64,000 bases of DNA from Acanthopleura granulata (lineage: Eukaryota > Mollusca > Polyplacophora > Chitonida > Chitonidae), in assembly GCA_016165875.1 (NCBI GenBank), contig JABBOT010000029.1:1286639-1350638 (forward strand). The letters are read 5' to 3'. The notes under the pieces were generated by a model. It worked only from the letters and a program-made list of their open reading frames with translations, searched no databases and had not been told where the DNA came from. The translations under genes were made by a program, and so were the position numbers. Numbering within the stretch: position 1 is the stretch's first letter; every line of letters starts with the position of its first letter. Of the stretch, positions 11,596-21,924 are shown in pieces.

Positions 11596-14500
11596 ATGGA
11601 TCGCAGTCTACCGCCGGTGGAGGTCACGATCACGTGTGACGATGACGTCAAGACGACAGTATCGGGTAAGGGTGCGGAAAATGTTGCTTTTGGCCCAGTC
11701 TAAAATTTTAGTGAGGTTTGATCACACAGGCGGACTAGGTTTTTGTCCTGTATTTCATATGTGTGTTTGTGATATACTGCAGTAGTGATATGACCTTAAA
11801 ATAACCTATGCTGATATGGCAGAAATACGGCTGAGGTAGCTCTACATGGGAAACAACAGTTTCTCGTTGTTGTTTTAGAGATTAGCCTGGTTCTATTGGA
11901 GTATTGGTGGAAAACTGGTGGGTGGACCTATCCGTATTATGATGTTTTTCGTGTGCTGATAAATGAGCGTTTGAAAACTGGAAAGAAAAGAATATGGGGT
12001 CAAAAGTCACTTTTTTATACATGTTTTAAACATTTTATTGAAAAAAAAATGTACTTTTTGAAGACTAGCACATGGTTGGATATGTGATGTAACACGTTGC
12101 ATGAGAATGTTTTATGCAGCGTATATTTTGGGTTTAACTGGTCATAAGAATGATTTTATGATCTTGACATTCCCAGGTAAAACTGTAGACTGCTCCCTCA
12201 GGCAGAACGTGACCAACTTAATAACACATGTTGTTGTTGCCCACGGTACATTCTCATCATAACTCAACATCTTTAAAGTGTCCACACAAACACAGCAATG
12301 ACTTTACTGTCAACAAGTCTAGTCTATGGTAGTAGCAACTTTAATATTTTGCTTGCGTTATCATTTCTTGTCTTAAGGGTTAACAACGAACGTTTTTTTT
12401 TATGTTTTTGTAGTTTCAGATTTCGCCAAAGTCGCCATTCACTCAAACGTTAACGTAGCTATCAGCATATCACGGTCTGTTGATGACAATGTGTGTTCGA
12501 ACCGTGAAAATCCAGAACAATTGTGCCAGGGAAACAAGGATAGTCACAGCCCTAGAAACAGGGATAATCAGAGCTCTGAAAACCGGGATTTACACACCTC
12601 CGGGAAGCTGGATAATCTCAGCTCGGGAAACCGGACTTTGCACAGCTCGAGAAACCGGAATTTGCACAGCTCGGTAAGCCGCAATAATCACAGCGACTCT
12701 CCGGTTACTATGGCAACAGGAGAAGACATTCCGACAGCTTTTGTCCAGCCATGTAACAACACTCCGGATATTAATAAATCCAGTGATCCAGATCATGTCG
12801 TGAATAACACTAAGAGCAACCTGGGAATGGTTGACATTGTAGACTCATTTGACAGAATAAGGAATGCTATTCGTGAGGAATTTCCTGCAGACACCCTCAT
12901 TAATAAGGAGCTTGACCACGGTATTACAAAGCAAGGCACCCCCGAAGATGTGGTGACTTCACCTAATGACTACACACAAAGCTGCGGTAGTGTGAACAGC
13001 TTTACTCGAACTGGCGGGATGAAGACAGCGTCGGAATCCAAGCCCAGTGGTGAAGCGGCTCAGTTACACGACGTCAGGTCTGGGAGCACACAAAACTGTG
13101 CCGGGGACGCTCTTGGATCGTCACCCCCACCGGTCACCTACCCCACTATGAATCAACAGCTGGAGGTACCATGCGAAGAGAGCTGCCCGACCAGTGATAC
13201 CTGTTTTCCTCCACGCATGATCACCTCAACTCTTCGGGATGTTCCAGATGCTCCCCATACTCCGTCCCCGGATGCGGTAATTCAGACGCCGTCCGTGTCT
13301 TCTGCGACTGTGCCCTTCGACATGGGCCAGTCTATTCCGGGTTTCCAGGAGGACAATAGCCAGGATGACGCCAGTAGTGTCGACCTCGCCGCCGAGAATC
13401 AGTATGAAGATCCCGTTGATTCCTCCAGCTCCACAGAGCTCTTAGAGTACTCACCTTCGGAGTTCCATACTCCGTCTTCAGTGATCAGCTTGATCGTGGC
13501 GCCGTTTGGCAGTTTTACCCCGCCTAACCCGGAACTCCAGGATGAGCTGGAGGAGACGGACCTACTTCCGAACGCCAGAACAAGGGCGACAACCTACTTT
13601 AAGAACCGCAGCCCGAAGAGAGCGGCTTACCCTTCCAGACCCAAAGTGCCCGGGTCCAGGGGGCGGCATAGTAAGTGGCTTTTAATAATACCTCTTTCAG
13701 CCTTACAACCCACCGTAAAGCTTGTCGCCGTCGTATAAGTGAAACAAGCACATCAGTCAAGTAAATAAATAAAAAAAATACTGACACCAAGGCCTTGAAA
13801 ACAACCGAATTTTGAAAATCTTTCCTGTTCGGGAACGGTTGGGATATGATAGCTATGGAAGCCGGCGAAGGCCATCATCGCACCATCACACTATTGTTCC
13901 ATCGATCTCCGGGCGATGGAACGATGCTGTGAAGCACGGGAATGATGCAACGAAGGAGCAATGGCACGATACAGCGAAGCGATCATATGATGCTAACATG
14001 GTTCCACCGTTTCGTAGTATCGCATCATCGCTTCGCAGTATCGTGTGGTTACTTTGCACCATCGTGTCATTGCTTATACAACCATTCAATTGTTTCCTAC
14101 CATCGCCCTCTCAAGAATAATCATGTCACCAAAACAGAACGTTGTTGTCTCTAGTTTTTCTTTACGGTACTGATAGTTATCTTTATTTGAACATTCAAAA
14201 TGGTAACAGTGATTATAAAGAATCATCATGATGCTTTGTGGCACCGAACTTACGAGCATTGAAAAATGTTTGGCGTACCCCATTTAGGTTTTATTACTAC
14301 ACTGTGTATGCTTAGAATATCCACAAATGTCATCAAGCCGTCAAAAGTCTTCAGCAGCGACTCTCAAATCTGCAAGTAATGTGCAGTGTCCAATTCAAGT
14401 AGAATCTGATTTAGTGTAAAATGCTGTATACGCTGAAACGTAGACACCTCAAATCGATCTTGACTTCAAAAATATCGTTCCTTGATCGGCTACCATAGAC

Positions 14501-15812
14501 ACTAGAGAACAGACAAACGATTTGAAACGACAACTGGGAGCGGGGCATGGTCGAGTGAGTAACACATAAATAATGTCATGTCCTATCATCCCAAAGCAAC
14601 AGCAAACACGTTTAGAATGCCCCTGGTCAGCTGAGTTTTGAGTCTTACTCTTGTGATTTAGCCTACTTATCATCTTTAATGAGTGCGGCTCATGCTGGCT
14701 ACGGTAGGTGGGAGGGTCTGCCAGCAACCTGCGGATGTTCGTGTGTTTCCACCGGGCTCTGCCCGATTTCCTCCCATCGTCATGCTGGACGCCATCGTAT
14801 AAGCGAAATATTCTTGAGTACGGCGTACAACACCAATCAAATAAATAAATAAATATATAAATAAATAAATAAATAAATAAATCATTTTTAATATTATGTG
14901 TTCGTAGGTTTTCACATCATGGGTTTCGGCACGCGCAGGAGCATTACTTCTCTACTGGACCTGCGATCAAAGAATAAAATCCTCCGGGAGACGTTAGAGT
15001 TATCGGAGCAACAGCGGTCACGTGACACGAGACGGAGAGTGAACGAGGCCAACCGCAGGTGGAAAGCTTACGATGTAAGATTCACAACCAACATGAACAA
15101 AACAACGTCATCATCAATGGAAAGCAAATCGGCTTATTTACCTACATTAATTTATTTCTTGGATTAAAACACCGGTCTGAAGAATTGTTCGCTTATATGA
15201 TGACAGGCAGGTTTTGTGATACTGGAGAGGTCGACGTAAGACAATTCGTTAGATATGGATGAAAAGCCGCACCCAAATCATGATTCGAACGCGCGACCTT
15301 TGTGGCCAAAGGCCCAGCGCCTTAACCAGTTGAGCAGCACAGGCCTCGAATTTTATTGAAAGGAAAACACACACAGTATAGTGTGAATGCTAATTTGGAA
15401 AGAATACGCTCGTATGTGTGATAGTGGGTTAGTAACTGAAGGGATTTGATTAATGCAGTCTGTAGAAAACTTGAATCCGAACACAAGTCACTCCGAGTTA
15501 GAATTAGATATTCAACAGAATGCGTCAAACTTTATTCTACAAAAATATTTCGAATATAATTATAATTTTTTCCTGGTAAGAATTCCATGTTTTTTTCCCT
15601 TGCAGGCGGACGTAACAAGAGATAATACGCGGGAACGTGTTCGCTTTGCCAACACTGCCACCCTGAGGATTGTGCTGGAGGAAAAACTGCCTTTTGTCAA
15701 CCGTGTCCTAAAATTGTTTTTCTCCAACAGTGACTGTCTTGGGAAAAATCCACAAGGCAAGTCCAGCTGGGAACCCATTCTGGAAGAATATGAATTTAAA
15801 ATGAATCTATGA
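11596..15812 (+). CDS. Four-exon gene, 566-aa low-complexity protein of unknown function
   Basis: I assemble exons at 11596-11665, 12414-13670, 14908-15074 and 15606-15812. All have GT donors and AG acceptors, and the phases match (1, 1, 0), giving 1701 nt with a TGA stop at 15810. The start ATG sits in a strong context (GCAGCCATGG). The first 23 residues include VEVTITCDDD. The large second exon is rich in Ser, Asn, Thr and Pro, has an N-terminal nine-residue repeat and is probably disordered. The last two exons encode a basic, helix-prone segment (LSEQQRSRDTRRRVNEANRR) and a compact region with VRFANTATLRIVLEEKLPF. I do not recognise the family. No signal peptide or membrane segment is evident, which suggests a nuclear or cytosolic protein; that is inference. 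Further 5' exons are possible, because only the coding start was judged. Confidence 0.7.
12553..12696 (+). repeat. 27-bp tandem repeat inside coding exon 2
   Basis: About five to six degenerate 27-base units encode a nine-residue motif resembling Ser-Ser-x-Asn-Arg-x-Leu-His (for example SSRNRNLHS). The unit keeps the reading frame, so length variation here would be tolerated by the gene. Confidence 0.75.
13697..13776 (+). mobile_element. SINE family A tail fragment in intron 2
   Basis: The fragment CACCGTAAAGCTTGTCGCCG, then TCGTATAAGTGAAAC and an AAATAAATAAA tail, matches the family A 3' end. It begins shortly after the exon 2 donor (GTAAGT at 13671), so an apparent extension of that exon's reading frame is SINE-derived. 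Confidence 0.7.
13868..14095. repeat. Imperfect palindrome in intron 2
   Basis: The segment CACGATACAGCGAAGCGATC near 13967 is matched in reverse complement around 14024-14053 (GCATCATCGCTTCGCAGTAT). Outer segments with ACGATG and TTGCACCATCG also pair. The whole could fold into a long stem and may be a decayed MITE, but no target-site duplication was identified. Confidence 0.5.
14688..14884 (+). mobile_element. SINE family A in intron 2
   Basis: The copy runs from CATGCTGGCTACGG through GTCTGCCAGCAACCTGCGGA and CACCGGGCTCTGCCCGATTT to a long AAATA tail at 14839-14884. The tail ends about 24 bp before the exon 3 acceptor at 14906. Confidence 0.85.
15266..15346 (-). mobile_element. tRNA-like SINE head in intron 3
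   Basis: Read on the minus strand, it has a box A-like TGCTCAACTGGTTAAGGCGC and a box B-like GGTCGCGCGTTCGAATCATG about 30 bases apart. No clean acceptor stem closes, so it is more likely a tRNA-derived SINE head than a functional tRNA gene. Confidence 0.5.
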
Positions 15813-15954
15813 CAATATAATCAAGAATATAATCGAGGATTTACACTCACGTTTTACCTAATATATATTTTATGGAATTTATTTTGACATATAAATTAGA
15901 AGTGTTCCGTGTATTGTGTCAGATTAAATGACGTATGGATGATGTTCGCTTTTG

Positions 15955-16316
15955 GGTGTTTATTGGTGTATATGCGTAATCTGTGTGCGCGTAATGTGTA
16001 GTGTGTGAGAAGTGTGCACATGCGGAATGTGTGTGTCAGTAGTGTGTAGTCTGTGGAAAGTGTTCGCATGTTGAATGTGTGCGAGTAGTGTGTAGTGTGA
16101 GAAGTGTGTGCGTGTCGAATGTGTTTCGGAGCAGTGTATGCCTGTGTGTTGTGAGTACTGTGGTCATGTGGATTGTATGGCTGTAGAGTGTACATGCATA
16201 ATGTATGAGTACTGTGCCCATGTGGATTGTGTGTGATTAGTGTGTAGTGTGTGAGAAGTGTGCGCTTGTTGAATGTGTGTGCGACTGGTGTTGGCAAGTA
16301 GAATGGGCGTGTGTTA
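15955..16316. repeat. GT-rich minisatellite downstream of the four-exon gene
   Basis: Degenerate repeats of GTGTGTAGTGTGAGAAGTGT followed by GTGCATGTNGAATGTGT run for about 360 bp. The unit is roughly 55-65 bp. If the gene uses the AATAAA at 16,372, this array lies within its 3' untranslated region. Confidence 0.75.
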
Positions 16317-16371
16317 GTGTTTGTTCTTGGGCTTTGCTATAACGTGTTAAGATGAAGATAATTACAAGCGA

Positions 16372-16377
16372 AATAAA
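16372..16377 (+). terminator. Candidate polyadenylation signal (AATAAA)
   Basis: A canonical AATAAA lies 560 bp after the stop codon of the four-exon gene. It is the first clear one I see on that strand downstream. Use of this signal is inferred. Confidence 0.35.
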
Positions 16378-16741
16378 GTTCTACAGAGGAATCCTTCTTG
16401 TCCAGCGTCTCACTTATTGAGACTTATTGTGAACATGGACAGTTTCTGTTGTGAGCAGCCACATTCTCTGTTTCCTATAACATCTCATGCTAAATTAGTC
16501 ACAATTCCCAAACCGCCACAATTACTGGCTTGGTGAGGAGGTGGTTAACAAAACATATATACGTAATTGGTTGTTTTGTCATATGAAACCAGCAAGGCTG
16601 CAACACAGCCAAGTGACGATTTTAAGGTCTTTTTTAAAAATATATTACTAACATTTTTTGTTCATAGAACATGAAGTCGAATAGGCTTTATTGATCTGGC
16701 TGTGCGTACTTCACTTTTTACTTCCTCCACATACCAAAGAC

Positions 16742-16985
16742 TACTACTTGTTTCTGCCTCGCTTGGGGCTCTGCGCTGAGAGGTTAGGGCAAGGAAACAG
16801 AAATGGTGTCAGTATAATGTGACTGGGTGGGATGTCTGGTGCCTTCAGCATGATGCTCTAGTGGTGGCAGCACTGGCAGAATGGACTATCTTTTATAGTT
16901 TATCTACATTCTAAGGACTCCTCGTCGTCATATGACTGAAAACTTGTTGAATACTACGTGAAACCCAATCATACATACATACATA
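16742..16985 (+). mobile_element. SINE family B, 3' part
   Basis: Shares with the 11.2-kb copy the block TTTCTGCCTCGCTTGGGGCT, the TGACTGGGTGG segment, CTAAGGACTCCTCGTCGTCA and a CATACATACATAC tail. The tRNA-like head is not present. Confidence 0.75.
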
Positions 16986-19790
16986 CTTCCTATAGATACG
17001 AGTTCATACCGACAATCTGGGCAGTTCCTGTTTTGGTGCCTAACAGGGACGGGGGTCCCCACCTGTTATGTGTTCCCATTTACAGTCTTCAAGTTTGTTC
17101 TCTCATTCTAAAATACACCTAATCCTAATTGCCTCGTCAAGCCTAGGTCGAGATATCCGCTATAACATACATACGAGCCATGTGGCCTCAGATTCGTATT
17201 AATTTTCTATAAGCGACAAGTGTTGAGGTGAAAGACAGCGCATGTTAAAAGTTAAGTTTGTCAAGAAGGTTGGACAGTGTGATGTTTATTTCGGTAAAGT
17301 ACTTTTTTTTCCAACAGCTACCAAGACAATGGAAACTGACATTTCCCCGTGCATCCAGTCAGCTAGCATGAAAAGCAGCCGTTCTGTTATGGCTGTGACG
17401 TAAATTTATAATATGAAATGATCAAGAAACTTTCTCCTTCTACCACACAATGATCTGGTAGCGGTGTTTTTCATATACTTGTTATAAGTAAAATTTATAA
17501 CATTAAAACAGCGCCCCGTCCCTATGTTATTATATGTTACACTGACAGCCAAGTCAGAACATTTATGTCAAAGCTTATGATCAGCTGATGTCTCCCAGCT
17601 CTCTGATTTGTCAATCTCTCATAAACTTAACAGCACGGGCGCCTTCAGATCCCCATTCGGCAGTAAAATGCTCCACACTTCAAACAATGATAATTCAGTA
17701 ACGAATTCATATAAATTCAAACAGGTTTTTGCACTCGAGAGAATTGTGTAATCGTCTTAATGAACTGTGCCTCAGTCAGGAGGTGTCTTTTCCTTTAACA
17801 TTTGGTGCCCCAAACATTCCGTAACCAATAAGTATTGGCGCATACGTTGCTCAGTCTGTGCGAAAGCAGCCATGAAGTCTCGACGTAGGTAGTGGTTGAC
17901 ATTAAAATCCAGCGGTTCCCATGCCAGAAGCTGATAGGGGTGCTTAGCAACATCAAGGGGACATAACTCACAGTCTCATAACTCCCCCTTACCTCATTTG
18001 TGCCCTCTCGCCAAAAATTTCAAACTTTCATCAATAAAACTCATACCTGTCCAAAGTTCAGATCATTTGCATTATTTTCATACCAGGGATGTACCTGTAC
18101 ACGAAAAATGGCTGGTTGGCAGCGAAAAAAGACATCAAACCCAGAAATACACAGAATTACATAATAGGGTACTAATTCCACTTTGTTCTGCGGACTCCTT
18201 TCACATGTCAAGCGGTAAGGCCACTCGGTCACATGCAAGCATCATGTGCTTTAGAATCATGTAACGAATGGATATGTTGTCGTTGTCACGCTACTATTGG
18301 CCGCCGCTATATTAGGATTACATCGTATAAATCACATTCGTAATCTTTCGCTCATACATCGTTCGCTTTCGTTCCACAAAGCCAGGATTATGATTTTTAA
18401 TTCGCAGCTTTTAGAATTTCTGTCCCATTTTTGCGGTGGATATCAATGCGCCAATGGCTCGTAAGATTCTATGTGAAAGCTGTCTTAGTCTCGTCTATAG
18501 GAGTTCTCGCAAGAATGCGATTGTGTGTCCTCTCTGCTCTGGTTTTATGTCTATTCCTTACACTCTGAGCATCGGTATAGTACTGTTCTGTGGTAGGGAA
18601 ATTTGGAGATCCGAACAGAACCTCCCTAATTCCTAAAGAGCTCCAGATCACAGATTTTAAAATCTGCAAAACTTCGGCGCAGGTCGGGCTAGGTTAATAT
18701 AACCTGTGAGTTTCATAATTCTCCTTCCGGAAGATGTCAGAGCCTCCAACCAATATAACCCACGGACCCACAGTGAAAACGATCGCTATATATACCCCCT
18801 CTTGAAAAACCGGAGTCTTACTTCGTTATTTTTTTTAGCTTTCTTGTTCTCTTTGAAGTTCACATAGGCAATACAAGTAAAGAAAGGACAGAAGAGTAAG
18901 ATGATTACCAAAAGAGAAAACTTCAGAATACATTCACGTGACATCTATAACGTGACAATTGTTCCTACTGAGATAACCGTGAGAACATACCTGTTCACAG
19001 GATTTCAGATTAGGGCTCCACAGCAGTAGAGGCTGTAATCTTTGAGAAAACTCAGGCGACACATGATCCTCTGTACACCTTTTAAAAACACCCTGTCTAG
19101 CCTGTTTATCACGCTCGGATGGGCAGACTGTATACACGAGTAGATTCGACAAAAGCTAGCACTATGTTAACTCATGTAGTTTGCAACAGCAAACTCTACA
19201 TATGTGAACCATCTCGTGCCTTAATTGTTTTCTCATGCCTGGAACTATGCAGAATAAAAAAGCAATTTCATAACCAGTACGTAGCTCGAGTCCCCAACAG
19301 AGCACATATGTATATACACGTTCACGTGCATGTATTATGAATGTCTGTATTAACCTTCTTTCCGGATGTAGGATCTTACGACTTTGGAAAGTTTTTACTA
19401 CTCCGTTCCGAGTAACGAATTTATCTATTTCTCATAAACTATTAATCAGTTCCTGGTAACGAATTAATCCGTAATGAAGAAGGGATTAATCCGGAGTAAA
19501 TACAGAACAACACAGTTAAAATAAAGCCGACATGGGTCGAAATGTCACATGGAAACTGGCTGTATTTCTATTTACATGAACGACTTCTAATTTTAGACAT
19601 TAAACGTGACAGACCCGGGGAAAAACGGCGGTTTACTCCGGTAACTTGTGTTTCCTCTACCTGTAAACCTGACTGCCGTTATTGTTGAAAGACTCACCAC
19701 AGCCATTCAGATCAGCCAATCAAGGAATCACTCAACTAAAACCTTTTGAACCTTGTAGGTGCAACTACGTTATGTTGTCTTTTTCGTCAC
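16986..19790. other. Intergenic, nothing recognised
   Basis: No open frame above about 90 codons and no recognisable RNA gene was found. Composition is AT-rich like the rest of the host DNA. Confidence 0.5.
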
Positions 19791-19794
19791 TCAT

Positions 19795-20196
19795 TTGATG
19801 ATTTGGTCACTGTGAAAGCAAGGGGACAACATCACAAGTCCCAGCTGATGATTCGTTCATTACAAAATGAAGGGGATGACATCACTAGCCCCACTTAATG
19901 ATTTGATCACTGTGAAAGGAATGGGACGACATCAGTAGCCCCAGTTGTTGGTTTGGTCACTGTAAGAGGACGGGGACGACATCAGTAGCCCCAGTTGATG
20001 ATTTGGTCACTGTGAAACACAGGGGACCACATTACCAACCCCTGTTGATGGTATGGTCACTGTGTAAAGAAGGGGACGACATCACTAGCCAAAACTGATG
20101 ATTTGGTCACCATGAAAGACAGGGGACGACATCAACAGTCCCAGTTCATGGTATGGTCACTGTGAATGGAAGAGGACGACATCAATTGCCCCTTCA
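19795..20196 (+). repeat. 50-bp tandem array, eight copies
   Basis: Eight consecutive units of about 50 bp each begin TGATGATTTGGTCACTGTGA and continue GGGGACGACATCA followed by an AGCCCCAGT-like end. Units differ at roughly 10-25% of positions. The repeats are contiguous with no spacers. Confidence 0.9.
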
Positions 20197-21924
20197 GATA
20201 ACCAAGATGTTTTACTGACGTGAATATAACACTGATCCTGGTCACATACAAGACTTCAATACATTTCATGTATATAAGCATTATGAATACCAGTGGAACT
20301 AAACCGAGATCTGTAATTTTGTCTTGCGTAAGTCAAAAGCGGAATAAACATAATGAGCAATTTTGAGTAGCGTACATATTGTTCTGTACTGCAATATAGC
20401 TGTACTAATATAGACATGATAGGTCTTCACAAAAACTGTGAACTCTTGACAGTGCAGTGAAGTCATTAAACTCAGCTCCGATTGGTTTAGCTGTGGCCTT
20501 AAGACCGGAAGTCTATTCCACTCATGAAACTGAGCGTGGTCGTATAAGTAAACAATTCTTGTGTGAGGCGTTAAGACCAATTAAGTTAATAAATCGGTCC
20601 AATGAGTTTAATCAGTAAATACTGGTGAATTTGATAGTTCCGATGAATGAAATCTTACTGCCTTGAAACAGGAGAACACTGGTGAGTGGAGTATAATAGG
20701 CATTGGGGAGTTGAATACATCATTTGTCGAGTGTGTAAGTATTCTGAGCTCATGATCATTTAACCATTCGTCGCACATTAATCAACCATTAATCGGCTGG
20801 TATATGGTAAGTAGACTGATGTCAAAAGTAATTTGTACAGGTTTGCACCTGTATGATCTGAAGTAAAGTGGAAGGAAGTTGTTATCGCTGCGCTGTCTAA
20901 ATATCAAAATAATCCGAGCGATCAGTTTTGTCCTGCCTGTATGTAATGTAACAGCTTACACTATACACTACAACTTTCCCAGACGACGTGTAAAAGTGCC
21001 AAAATTATTAATAATAGCAATTGCTACCGTATGTGTTTTCCTCATAGTACACAGTACATGAGGGCTGAGGGTTGGTCGGTCTACTCGATAATGGCATCGG
21101 ATGTGCATTGTGTGAGGATAATGGGAGTGAAACACAAATGGGCAAGAGTGACAAGGTAAGTTCGGGAACAGAGGCCATCGGACACAAATAACCAACATAC
21201 CTTTAAACGATAAATGTTTGTGCGGACTATATATATGTATACACATGCGCATTCATTTATCGCTTAATTGAGACTATCCTAAGGTAGATACTCTAAAAAT
21301 TATATGACCGTGTTTCAGTTTCTCTCAGCTTATCAGAAGTGAAAGGTGACGGTAACAAATTCGATGGGTCAGGCAATTTTTCTTTTTCTTTCTTTTTTGT
21401 CATTTTAGTAAAATATATACAAGGAAGGTTGGTTACTCTGAATAAACGGCTGTTTTTTTTCTTGCTGTTGGAGACAGGAAGGTATTTAGGATGTCTCTTA
21501 TCCACGTAGTGATCACATAACAGTCCTAGTTGCCCCCTGGAAAGGGACGCGGGGCCTATCTCTCCCTATTAGTCCTCTCTATATATCGACTAGCCCCGGT
21601 ACGCTGTCGGCAGTGGCAGAGGAGACGAACATGCGGGCCGAAACGTGACGGATTGTAAAGAGAAAATTGACACTATACAGGTTGAGTGGACGGTGTGTGT
21701 TTGTGTGCACTGTACAAAAACATCGGGGTTATATCGTTCTCTGATGTACAGCCAGAGCCTGGAACAGAGTGTCAGCTACCCTTTCTTGAACCGATGCATG
21801 GTAAATTAACTACATGTAATAACCGTCACATGTATATAGTTGTGCCGGAGACTACCGGATGAAGTCCGTGCTATTCGGACAGGTCTATCTGTAATTCGAC
21901 GACTGCGTTCAGCTCCCTTTCGTC
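20197..21924. other. Upstream region of the SLC10 gene
   Basis: No gene is seen. The last 400 bp before the SLC10 start codon may include its 5' untranslated region, but no splice-compatible upstream exon or core promoter could be fixed. Confidence 0.4.

Noticed and set aside
12480..12677. ATG-initiated frame overlapping exon 2 of the four-exon gene
   Set aside because: It is another frame of the in-frame 27-bp repeat. The gene frame is supported by three phase-consistent introns; this one is not.
13671..13738. Extension of exon 2 to a stop at 13,736
   Set aside because: The GTAAGT donor at 13,671 fits the phase of exon 3 exactly, and the extension runs into SINE sequence.
15266..15346. Functional tRNA gene
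   Set aside because: A and B box-like words are present but the acceptor stem does not pair convincingly. A SINE head is more likely.
19795..20196. CRISPR-like regular repeats
   Set aside because: The 50-bp units are contiguous without unique spacers and the host is eukaryotic.
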